Of a stretch of 5,684 bases of DNA, positions 1 through 5,483 are shown in pieces (positions within the stretch are counted from its first letter, which is position 1; each line of letters starts with the position of its first letter). Under the pieces are notes generated by a model. The model did no database searches and was not told where the DNA came from. It was given only the letters and a program-made list of their open reading frames with translations. Source of the DNA: Paracoccaceae bacterium (GTDB lineage: Bacteria; Pseudomonadota; Alphaproteobacteria; Rhodobacterales; Rhodobacteraceae); the NCBI GenBank assembly GCA_016937725.1, contig JAFGVZ010000136.1:1-5684 (forward strand). Direction: 5' to 3'. The position numbers and the translations under genes are program-made.

Positions 1-1512
1 ATCGCGGATATCATCGAATATACCTCGGCAGAGATGCCGAAGTTCAATTCGATCTCTATTTCCGGCTACCATATGCAGGAAGCGGGTGCGAACCTTGTGC
101 AAGAACTTGCCTTCACGCTGGCAGATGGGCGCGAATATGTGCGCACGGCCATCGCGCGCGGTATGGATGTGGATGCGTTTGCGGGGCGGCTGAGCTTCTT
201 CTTCGCCATTGGCACGAATTTCTTCATGGAAATCGCCAAGCTGCGCGCCGCGCGCTTGCTGTGGTCGCGGGTGATGGAGGAATTCGCGCCCAAAGACCCG
301 AAATCCAGTATGTTGCGCACGCATTGCCAGACCTCTGGCGTCAGCTTGCAGGAACAAGACCCTTATAACAACGTGATCCGCACCGCCTATGAGGCGATGT
401 CGGCGGTTTTGGGCGGCACGCAATCGCTGCACACCAACGCACTGGACGAAGCGATTGCCCTGCCCACCGATTTCAGCGCCCGCATTGCCCGCAACACGCA
501 ATTGGTGCTGCAAGAAGAAACGGGTGTCACCAAGGTCGTCGACCCGCTGGCGGGCAGCTATTATGTGGAAAAGCTGACGCATGATCTGGCAGAGGCCGCT
601 TGGGCCTTGATGGAAGAGGTTGAGGAGTTGGGCGGCATGACCAAGGCCGTGGCAAGCGGTATGCCCAAGCTGCGGATCGAGGAAACCGCCGCGCGCCGTC
701 AGGCCGATATCGACCGGGGCGACGAGGTGATCGTCGGCGTCAACAAATACCGCAAGGATAAAGAAGACCCGATCGATATTCGTGACATCGACAATGCCGC
801 TGTGCGCGATAGCCAGATTGCCCGGTTGGAACGTATTCGCGCCAGCCGTGACCAAGCTGTCTGTGATGCGGCGCTGAATGAGTTGACCCGCCGCGCCTCC
901 GAAGGTGGCAATCTGTTGGAAGCCGCGGTGGATGCCGCGCGCGCGCGTGCCTCTGTGGGGGAAATCAGCATGGCCATGGAAAAAGTGTTCGGACGTCACC
1001 GCGCCGAAGTCAAAACCCTCGCCGGTGTGTATGGCGCGGCCTATGAGGGCGACCAAGGCTTCGCCGCCATTCAGGCTGATGTGGAACATTTCGCCGAACA
1101 GGAAGGCCGCCGCCCGCGCATGTTGGTGGTCAAGATGGGCCAAGATGGGCATGATCGGGGCGCCAAAGTGATCGCCACGGCCTTTGCCGATATTGGCTTC
1201 GATGTCGATGTCGGCCCATTGTTCCAGACGCCTGCCGAGGCCGCGCAAGACGCCATCGACAATGACGTGCACATCATCGGCATTTCTTCTCAGGCGGCTG
1301 GGCATAAAACGCTGGCCCCGCAGCTTGTTCAAGCCCTGAAAGATGCGGGCGCAGAGGATATTCTGGTCATCTGCGGCGGCGTGATCCCACAGCAGGATTA
1401 CAAATTCCTGTTCGATGCCGGGGTGAAAGCCATCTTCGGCCCCGGCACGAATATCCCCGAAGCGGCGAAGAAAATCCTCGACCTTGTGCGCCAAGCGCGT
1501 GGCCACGGCTAA
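1..1512 (+). CDS. scpA: Methylmalonyl-CoA mutase, C-terminal 503 residues (5' end outside the window)
   Basis: This enzyme interconverts (R)-methylmalonyl-CoA and succinyl-CoA in the cytoplasm using adenosylcobalamin, as the last step of propionyl-CoA assimilation. The frame is open from base 1, so the gene begins upstream; full-length family members have about 710 residues. The visible part holds the end of the substrate-binding TIM barrel, with the active-site Tyr-His pair in SISGYHMQEAGA (codons at 67-72), followed by HCQTSGVSLQEQDPYNN and GGTQSLHTN. The C-terminal cobalamin domain carries DGHDRG (1144-1161), whose His (1150-1152) is the lower axial cobalt ligand, then Ser-Ser-Gln (1285-1293) where the family has S-x-L, then the Gly-Gly of CGGVIP (1375-1380). 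The wording matches methylmalonyl-CoA mutase rather than the related ethylmalonyl-CoA mutase of the same bacteria. The N-terminal barrel, including the substrate-gripping Tyr and Arg, is not visible. The gene ends in TAA and is followed by a hairpin terminator. Confidence 0.97.
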   Translation: MADIIEYTSAEMPKFNSISISGYHMQEAGANLVQELAFTLADGREYVRTAIARGMDVDAFAGRLSFFFAIGTNFFMEIAKLRAARLLWSRVMEEFAPKDPKSSMLRTHCQTSGVSLQEQDPYNNVIRTAYEAMSAVLGGTQSLHTNALDEAIALPTDFSARIARNTQLVLQEETGVTKVVDPLAGSYYVEKLTHDLAEAAWALMEEVEELGGMTKAVASGMPKLRIEETAARRQADIDRGDEVIVGVNKYRKDKEDPIDIRDIDNAAVRDSQIARLERIRASRDQAVCDAALNELTRRASEGGNLLEAAVDAARARASVGEISMAMEKVFGRHRAEVKTLAGVYGAAYEGDQGFAAIQADVEHFAEQEGRRPRMLVVKMGQDGHDRGAKVIATAFADIGFDVDVGPLFQTPAEAAQDAIDNDVHIIGISSQAAGHKTLAPQLVQALKDAGAEDILVICGGVIPQQDYKFLFDAGVKAIFGPGTNIPEAAKKILDLVRQARGHG

Positions 1513-1536
1513 GCCTTAGCGCCCTGTCAGACATGC

Positions 1537-1573
1537 AAAACGGCAGGCCGATGGACCTGCCGTTTTGATTTTT
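1537..1573 (+). terminator. Rho-independent terminator between convergent mutase and DoxX genes
   Basis: An 11-bp perfect inverted repeat (AAAACGGCAGG at 1537-1547, CCTGCCGTTTT at 1556-1566) encloses an 8-base loop and is followed by GATTTTT. It lies 25 bases after the mutase stop codon. The A-rich outer left arm supplies a short U run on the opposite strand too, and the DoxX-family gene ends at 1589 pointing towards it, so it probably serves both genes, more strongly for the + strand. Confidence 0.9.
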
Positions 1574-1588
1574 CGCATATGTCTGCGC

Positions 1589-1984
1589 TTAGGCCGTGCG
1601 CAAATTGCCTTGGCCCAGCTTTGCATCGACCGACCACGCCCCCGCGCCAGCGGCGGCGATGGCGGCATAGCCACCGGCCAGTGCAAGGTTCTTCAGCAGT
1701 TGCGTAACCTGCATCTGGTTGGCCAGATCGAAGTGATACAGGAACCCCGAAGCCACACAAAAAGCTGCCAAGGCATAGGCGACGATCTTGGTTTGAAAGC
1801 CCGCAATCAGGGCAAGGCCGAAGACGATCTCGAACAGCACAACCGGCCATGCAAGAAAGGCAGGAATGCCGCCCGAGGCCATGTAGCCGCCGAAGCCTGC
1901 CACGTCGCCCAGTTTGCCGATCCCGGCCATTACGAACAAAAGCCCCAGAAGAATACGGGCCACAAGCAATTGCGTATTGGTCAT
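1589..1984 (-). CDS. DoxX family inner-membrane protein, 131 aa
   Basis: This is a small integral membrane protein of the DoxX/DoxD-like family. Four hydrophobic segments are visible at roughly residues 6-25, 42-62, 66-85 and 97-114. They carry family features: RILLGLLFVMAGIGKL in helix 1, the Gly-rich GGYMASGGIP loop, the acidic Glu52 inside helix 2, and the QLLKNLALAGG start of helix 4. Length is typical. The ATG at 1982-1984 is chosen because AAGGA (complement of 1992-1996) lies 7 bases upstream and the family's first helix begins a few residues later. The frame stays open upstream to 2143, but that part is Pro/Arg-rich and unlike the family. Biochemical role is unknown for most members; a mycobacterial relative has been linked to a redox-stress membrane complex, which need not apply here. 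It is transcribed alone, convergent with the mutase and divergent from the acetyltransferase. Confidence 0.92.
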   Translation of the reverse strand: MTNTQLLVARILLGLLFVMAGIGKLGDVAGFGGYMASGGIPAFLAWPVVLFEIVFGLALIAGFQTKIVAYALAAFCVASGFLYHFDLANQMQVTQLLKNLALAGGYAAIAAAGAGAWSVDAKLGQGNLRTA

Positions 1985-1991
1985 GTTGTTT

Positions 1992-1996
1992 TCCTT
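1992..1996 (-). promoter_or_regulatory. Shine-Dalgarno site that fixes the DoxX-family start
   Basis: The - strand reads GAAAGGAAAACAACATG, placing AAGGA 7 bases before the ATG at 1984. It supports a 131-residue protein over the longer open frame that reaches 2143. Confidence 0.75.
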
Positions 1997-2058
1997 TCGC
2001 GGTGTTGTCGGTGTGGGGCCAGATAGCGCCGGGGTAGGGGGTGCGGCCATTCCAAATG

Positions 2059-2087
2059 CCTGCGCATGGCCTGTGCATCTGTGCAGG
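2059..2087. repeat. Imperfect inverted repeat with three TGYGCA units in the divergent gap
   Basis: CCTGCGCA (2059-2066) and TGTGCAGG (2080-2087) are inverted with one mismatch around 13 bases. Within them TGCGCA, TGTGCA and TGTGCA recur at 2061, 2072 and 2080. It sits in the 200-base gap (1985-2184) between the divergent DoxX and acetyltransferase genes, about 75 bases upstream of the DoxX ATG. It could be an operator or chance in GC-rich DNA. The rest of the gap holds a TTGACG (2125-2130) that could be a -35 for the acetyltransferase, but I see no convincing -10 at the right distance. Confidence 0.25.
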
Positions 2088-2173
2088 GCTGTGACGGGGG
2101 CCCTTGTCGGGGTCCTCTGGGGGCTTGACGGCGGACCGGCCATGGCGCAGAGAGCCGCGCCAGCCTTTTGCCC

Positions 2174-2177
2174 GGAG
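2174..2177 (+). promoter_or_regulatory. Shine-Dalgarno GGAG for the GNAT acetyltransferase
   Basis: GGAG lies 7 bases before the ATG at 2185. It picks this start over the upstream in-frame ATGs at 2104 and 2143, whose extra residues do not resemble the family. Confidence 0.7.
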
Positions 2178-2184
2178 CCACTCT

Positions 2185-2676
2185 ATGGCCAACATTCGCC
2201 CAGCCACTGCCCAGGACGCGCCCGCGATCTGCGCGATGTGGAACCCGATTATACGCGACACGGTCGTGACTTTTAACCCCATCGCGCGCGAGCCGTCAGA
2301 GATCGTGCAGATGATTGCCACGCGGCAGGCCGGACCGGGCGCGTTTTTCGTGGCCGAAGATGCAGGCAAGCTTTTGGGCTTTGCAACTTATGCGCAGTTT
2401 CGCGCTGGCCTTGGCTATGGGCGTTGCATGGAACACTCGATCAACCTTGCACCCGCCGCGCGCGGGCAAGGCTTGGGGCCGCGCCTGATGACCACACTGG
2501 AAGACCATGCGCGCGTGGCAGGCCATCATGTCATGGTTGCCGCGATCACCGGGTCGAACGACGGGTCGGTGCGCTTTCATGCGGGGCTTGGCTATGTGCA
2601 TGTCGGCACCATGCCGCAGGTTGGCTGGAAATTCGGACAATACCACGACCTTGTGCTGATGCAGAAAATCCTGTGA
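2185..2676 (+). CDS. GNAT N-acetyltransferase, phosphinothricin / methionine sulfone acetyltransferase type, 163 aa
   Basis: This is a cytoplasmic acetyl-CoA-dependent N-acetyltransferase. It covers a single GNAT fold from end to end: IRPATAQDAPAICAMWN at the N-terminus, the Glu83-His84 pair (MEHSINL), the acetyl-CoA pyrophosphate loop RGQGLG at residues 93-98, a SNDGSVRFHAGLGY segment at 124-137, and the closing VGWKFGQYHDLVLMQ at 146-160, which is the hallmark of the phosphinothricin acetyltransferase (COG1247) branch. Relatives usually act on methionine sulfone, methionine sulfoximine or similar amino acids; the true substrate cannot be read from sequence. Length is typical (160-180). It has its own GGAG ribosome site and leads a run of three same-strand genes, 32 bases ahead of the DjlA-like gene. 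Confidence 0.93.
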   Translation: MANIRPATAQDAPAICAMWNPIIRDTVVTFNPIAREPSEIVQMIATRQAGPGAFFVAEDAGKLLGFATYAQFRAGLGYGRCMEHSINLAPAARGQGLGPRLMTTLEDHARVAGHHVMVAAITGSNDGSVRFHAGLGYVHVGTMPQVGWKFGQYHDLVLMQKIL

Positions 2677-2701
2677 CGCCGCCGTGCAGATCGCGTAGAA
2701 T
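2673..2701 (+). promoter_or_regulatory. Putative promoter of the DjlA-like gene, giving a leaderless mRNA
   Basis: GTGACG (2673-2678) and TAGAAT (2696-2701) are separated by the optimal 17 bases and match the sigma-70 consensus at 4 and 5 of 6 positions. The -35 contains the TGA stop of the acetyltransferase. The -10 ends 7 bases before the ATG at 2709, so transcription should begin at or next to the start codon, which fits the lack of any Shine-Dalgarno sequence there. Confidence 0.5.
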
Positions 2702-2708
2702 AATACCC

Positions 2709-3392
2709 ATGTCGATCTGGTCGCAAATCGCTGAAATCATTGCCGCGCTGCGCAAGGGCGAGCCGTTGTCGGCGGTGTTCGAACGCTTGCGCACCCCGCC
2801 CGAACGCAGCGTCGGCTTTACCATCGCGGTGATCGCGCTTGGCGCGAAACTGGCCAAGGCGGACGGGCAGGTCACGCGCGGCGAGGTGGCGGCCTTTCGG
2901 CGTGTGTTCACCATCCCGCCAGAGGAAGAGGCGAATGCCGCGCGCGTGTTCAACCTTGCGCGGCAGGACGTGGCGGGCTTTGACCAATATGCCCGCAAGA
3001 TTGCCGATATGTTCACCCAAGGGGACAAGGTGCTGGTCGATGTGTTGGAAGGGCTGTTCGAAGTGGCCTTTGCCGATGGGGCGTTTCACCCCGCCGAAGA
3101 AGCTTTCCTGTCCGAAGTGGCCCAGATTTTCGGGCTGGATCAGCGCTGCTTCAACTGCCTGCGCGCGCGAATCGTGGGCGATGTTGCACCTGACCCTTAT
3201 GCGGTTCTGGCCGTGGCCCCGGATGCGCCCTTGGCAGAGATCAAGAGCGCTTACAAGGCGGCCGTGCGCGACACCCACCCCGACCGGATGGCCGCGCGCG
3301 GTGTGCCTGCCGAAGCCGTGCGCCTGGCTGAAAACCGCCTGCGCGACATCAACCGTGCTTGGGACGACATTCAGGCCGCACGTGCTGCTTGA
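2709..3392 (+). CDS. DjlA-like co-chaperone: TerB domain plus C-terminal J domain, 227 aa
   Basis: Residues about 35-145 form a helical TerB-like domain with two related acidic helix turns, KADGQVTRGE (50-59) and FADGAFHPAEE (121-131). Residues about 162-224 form a J domain with DPYAVLAVAPDA, the invariant His-Pro-Asp at 190-192 (TfHPD equivalent THPDRM), and a closing RDINRAWDDIQ helix. J domains stimulate the ATPase of DnaK (Hsp70), so this is likely a DnaK co-chaperone. Unlike Escherichia coli DjlA it has no N-terminal membrane segment; the first 28 residues form a mixed, probably amphipathic helix, so it should be cytoplasmic or peripherally bound. The ATG at 2709 is the only good start before the TerB domain and lacks a Shine-Dalgarno site. 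It lies 32 bases after the acetyltransferase and 33 before the exported protein. Client and exact role are unknown. Confidence 0.93.
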   Translation: MSIWSQIAEIIAALRKGEPLSAVFERLRTPPERSVGFTIAVIALGAKLAKADGQVTRGEVAAFRRVFTIPPEEEANAARVFNLARQDVAGFDQYARKIADMFTQGDKVLVDVLEGLFEVAFADGAFHPAEEAFLSEVAQIFGLDQRCFNCLRARIVGDVAPDPYAVLAVAPDAPLAEIKSAYKAAVRDTHPDRMAARGVPAEAVRLAENRLRDINRAWDDIQAARAA

Positions 3393-3418
3393 GCGTAGCG
3401 CGCAAGGCGTGGTAGCTT
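3389..3418 (+). promoter_or_regulatory. Putative promoter of the small exported protein, leaderless type
   Basis: TTGAGC (3389-3394) and TAGCTT (3413-3418) are 18 bases apart, and the -10 ends 7 bases before the ATG at 3426. The -35 contains the TGA stop of the DjlA-like gene, the same layout as the promoter at 2673-2701. The -10 match is weak (3 of 6), so this call leans on the shared geometry and on the missing Shine-Dalgarno site. Confidence 0.35.
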
Positions 3419-3425
3419 CTGCCGC

Positions 3426-3776
3426 ATGAAAGCTCTCGTCCCCTTTGCCTTTGCCTTGTGCCTTGCCTTACCTGCCCATGCGCAGGATGACCCGCCTGCG
3501 GCCGAGGGGTTGTTTTCCTTGATGGAACGCATGCTGCGCGATTTCATGACAGAGGCAGAGCCGCAATTGCGCGAATTGGAACGCGGATTAAACGCACTGA
3601 CGCCAGAAATGGAACGGCTGATGGAGCGGATGCGCGACGCCACGCAATATCACCCGCCCGAAGTGCTTCCCAATGGCGATATCCTGATCCGCCGTCGTCA
3701 GCCCGCAGAGGATCCGCCCGAAACAGCGCCCGATCCAGATGCAGCCCCCGGTGACACTGAACCGCTGGAGCTTTGA
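3426..3776 (+). CDS. Small exported protein of unknown function, 116 aa
   Basis: Function is not recognised. The N-terminus MKALVPFAFALCLALPAHA is a clear Sec signal peptide with an A-H-A cleavage site before Gln20; there is no lipobox Cys, so the mature protein should be periplasmic or secreted. Residues about 28-70 are a charged, Glu/Met/Leu-rich amphipathic helical stretch, which could form a coiled coil. YHPPEVLPNGDILIRR (75-90) reads like a conserved end motif, and the final 26 residues are Pro/Asp/Glu-rich and probably disordered. I recall similar short proteins across Rhodobacteraceae, sometimes labelled an AAA+ ATPase; no Walker A or B motif is present, so that label would be wrong here. 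There is no Shine-Dalgarno site. The 3' end overlaps the convergent ppx gene by 79 bases. Confidence 0.85.
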   Translation: MKALVPFAFALCLALPAHAQDDPPAAEGLFSLMERMLRDFMTEAEPQLRELERGLNALTPEMERLMERMRDATQYHPPEVLPNGDILIRRRQPAEDPPETAPDPDAAPGDTEPLEL

Positions 3777-5359
3777 CGCAGCACCCGCACCTTGGGCGTT
3801 GCCTTCAATTGATTGGCCAAGGACCTAAAGCGTTGTTCAGCAACTTCGGTGTAAAGCCCCGCCATCTGGCGCGACAGGATCAGTTCCAACTCGGCCTTTT
3901 TGGGGAAATAGCGCAGCTCTGCGGTGCGCGACAGGTGATCCATGGTCAACATGGCGCCAAAGCGCAATGCGCGGCCCAAGGTCTTGGCCTCTTCCAGATC
4001 GGCTTCTGACAGCATGCCCGCCATATCCTTGATGCGCGGGCGCAGACCGCCAGATTTGTAGCGATACATCAGCGCAATGCCCAAGAAGACGCGCCCGGAA
4101 TGCGATAGCCCACCCAGATTGGCGCGGGTCGCGGTGTCGAAACAGGCATCTGCGCGGTAATCGGGATGGGCGCGCCAATTCACGTCATGCAACAGGCAGG
4201 CCGCGCGGATCAGTCGCCGCCGCTCTGCGGGGCGCGAGCGAAACAAGGGGCGCAGGAAGGCATAAAGCTGCGCGCCGAATCCCGGAATGCGCGCGCTGGA
4301 CTTTTCCATGAAGCTGCACGCTTCGATCAGAGGGTCGCGGGAGCGCAGCGCTGGGGGCATTTGTTCATACAAAATGCCCTCTCGGATGCCGTAGCTGGAG
4401 ATGTAGATCTTCTTCGGCCCGAAAATATGCACCAATTGGCGCAAGACCTGGCTGGCCAGCGGCACAAGACTCATGCGTTCATTGGAAATGCCGGTGGCGC
4501 TACGCAGCGCATCAATCGAGTTCTCGTCAATCCATTCCAGCGTCTTGCGCACGGATTTTGGTGTCATCTCGTATTCATGCAGCACTTTCAGCGGATAATT
4601 GCAGCGCTCCATATCCAGCCGTGCAATCGCGCGCCACGATCCGCCCACAAGGTAAAGCGCATCATGGTTTTTGCCAATCTGGGCGCGCAAGTCTTTCAAA
4701 ATGCTGCCGATATGGTCGTGCAGCCCCTTTTTGCCGCCCTTGATCTGTTGCAATCGGAACGGCCCTAGAGGGGAGGTGACGGTGCTGTGCACACACCCGT
4801 TGCCGATTGTGGCAAGTTCCATTGAGGACCCGCCAATATCGCAAACCAGACCTTCCGCGTCGGGCCAGCCTGTCAGCACGCCTTGCGCCGACAGCCGAGC
4901 TTCCTCTGCCCCGTCAATCACGCGCATGCGCAGGCCGGTGTCATGTTCGATCTGGGCGCGGAATTCGTCGCCATCTTCGGCTTCGCGCATGGCCGCAGTG
5001 GCGACCATGGTCAGGTTCGACATGCGCATACCCTGCGCCAGAAGCGCGAAGCGTTTGATCGTGGCGCGAGCGCGTTCGCGCCCTTCCGGGCTCAGCCTGC
5101 CGCTTTCGACAAAACCGCGCCCAAGGCCGCACAGCACTTTCTCGTTAAAGAAATAGGCCGGGCTGCGCGCAGCCCCATCGAACACGACCAACCGCACAGA
5201 GTTCGACCCAACATCAATCACGCCCACCTGTTTAAGGTCGCGCGCACCGGGATCGTGGAACAGGGGTTCGTCGAACAGGCCAGCGCTTGGCGTGCGCCGG
5301 GTTTCTGTCTGCGGGGGGGTGTTGCCATCCATCCGGGGCAAATCCTGTCTGACAGTCAT
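3698..5359 (-). CDS. ppx: Ppx/GppA family exopolyphosphatase, 553 aa, with antisense-derived C-terminal tail
   Basis: The protein belongs to the Ppx/GppA phosphatases, which release phosphate from polyphosphate ends or from pppGpp. The actin-like N-terminal half (about 45-335) shows VGVIDVGSNSVRLVVFD (first phosphate motif), VATAAMREA, the DGAEEARL motif with the catalytic Glu region (149-156), CDIGGSSMEL (173-182), LVGGSWRAIARL (237-248) and ISSYGIREGILYE (320-332). The C-terminal half is an HD-like helical domain with LLHDVNWRAHPD (389-400). Which substrate is preferred cannot be read from sequence. A 44-residue extension precedes the first motif. The ATG at 5359 has no Shine-Dalgarno site but follows a promoter-like pair at leaderless spacing; a second ATG at 5332 has AGGA 10 bases upstream. 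Residues 529-553, rich in Ser, Gly and Ala, lie wholly antisense to the convergent exported-protein gene and look acquired by stop loss. Confidence 0.95.
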   Translation of the reverse strand: MTVRQDLPRMDGNTPPQTETRRTPSAGLFDEPLFHDPGARDLKQVGVIDVGSNSVRLVVFDGAARSPAYFFNEKVLCGLGRGFVESGRLSPEGRERARATIKRFALLAQGMRMSNLTMVATAAMREAEDGDEFRAQIEHDTGLRMRVIDGAEEARLSAQGVLTGWPDAEGLVCDIGGSSMELATIGNGCVHSTVTSPLGPFRLQQIKGGKKGLHDHIGSILKDLRAQIGKNHDALYLVGGSWRAIARLDMERCNYPLKVLHEYEMTPKSVRKTLEWIDENSIDALRSATGISNERMSLVPLASQVLRQLVHIFGPKKIYISSYGIREGILYEQMPPALRSRDPLIEACSFMEKSSARIPGFGAQLYAFLRPLFRSRPAERRRLIRAACLLHDVNWRAHPDYRADACFDTATRANLGGLSHSGRVFLGIALMYRYKSGGLRPRIKDMAGMLSEADLEEAKTLGRALRFGAMLTMDHLSRTAELRYFPKKAELELILSRQMAGLYTEVAEQRFRSLANQLKATPKVRVLRQSSSGSVSPGAASGSGAVSGGSSAG

Positions 5360-5361
5360 TC

Positions 5362-5371
5362 AAAGCGCTTT
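5362..5371. repeat. Perfect 10-bp palindrome at the ppx start
   Basis: AAAGCGCTTT is its own reverse complement. It lies between the ppx start codon (5357-5359) and the putative -10, overlapping that -10 by four bases. This is where a repressor site would act, but a 10-bp palindrome can arise by chance. Confidence 0.3.
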
Positions 5372-5397
5372 TAGCGGGTCGCGGCGGGCGCGGTCAA
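5368..5397 (-). promoter_or_regulatory. Putative ppx promoter, leaderless or nearly so
   Basis: Read on the - strand, TTGACC (complement of 5392-5397, 5 of 6 to consensus) and TAAAAG (complement of 5368-5373, 4 of 6) are 18 bases apart. The -10 ends 8 bases before the ATG at 5359, leaving no room for an untranslated leader. Confidence 0.45.
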
Positions 5398-5428
5398 TGA
5401 CAGATAAGCCCGCTCTTCCGCGCACCGC

Positions 5429-5447
5429 CCCGTTGCGGCATAACGGG
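5429..5447 (+). repeat. Short inverted repeat upstream of serS
   Basis: CCCGTT (5429-5434) and AACGGG (5442-5447) enclose a 7-base loop, 36 bases before the serS ATG. It is a 6-bp stem with no U run after it, so it is a poor terminator. It may be a leader hairpin or an operator. A possible serS -35, TTGCGG (5433-5438), overlaps its left arm, with no clear -10 downstream. Confidence 0.3.
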
Positions 5448-5483
5448 CGCGATCCGAATCGACCCAAAGCCAAGAGAGTTCCC

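Noticed and set aside
1..1512. Ethylmalonyl-CoA mutase as an alternative for the first gene
   Set aside because: Segments such as HCQTSGVSLQEQDPYNN and GGTQSLHTN follow methylmalonyl-CoA mutase, whereas the ethylmalonyl-specific enzyme differs clearly there.
2111..2137. GGTCC/GGACC inverted repeat upstream of the acetyltransferase
   Set aside because: A 5-bp stem around a 17-base loop is easily due to chance in DNA this GC-rich.
1985..2143. Upstream in-frame extension of the DoxX-family gene, adding 53 residues
   Set aside because: The extra residues are Pro/Arg/Ala-rich and unlike the family, and a good Shine-Dalgarno site sits 7 bases before the internal ATG at 1984.
1527..2369. 280-residue - strand open frame across the DoxX-family gene
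   Set aside because: It is a shadow in another frame of a recognised gene, has no family resemblance and reads through the terminator hairpin.
2424..2708. Upstream extension of the DjlA-like frame, overlapping the acetyltransferase
   Set aside because: This stretch is the acetyltransferase gene read in another frame; it is Arg/Cys-rich and shows no domain.
4166..4768. 200-residue + strand open frame opposite ppx
   Set aside because: It is antisense to a well-conserved gene, its composition follows from ppx codon use, and no start site or domain is seen.
5456..5460. GAATC, a CcrM-type GANTC methylation site in the serS leader
   Set aside because: Other GANTC sites occur inside genes in this window, so one copy upstream of serS is not evidence of cell-cycle control.
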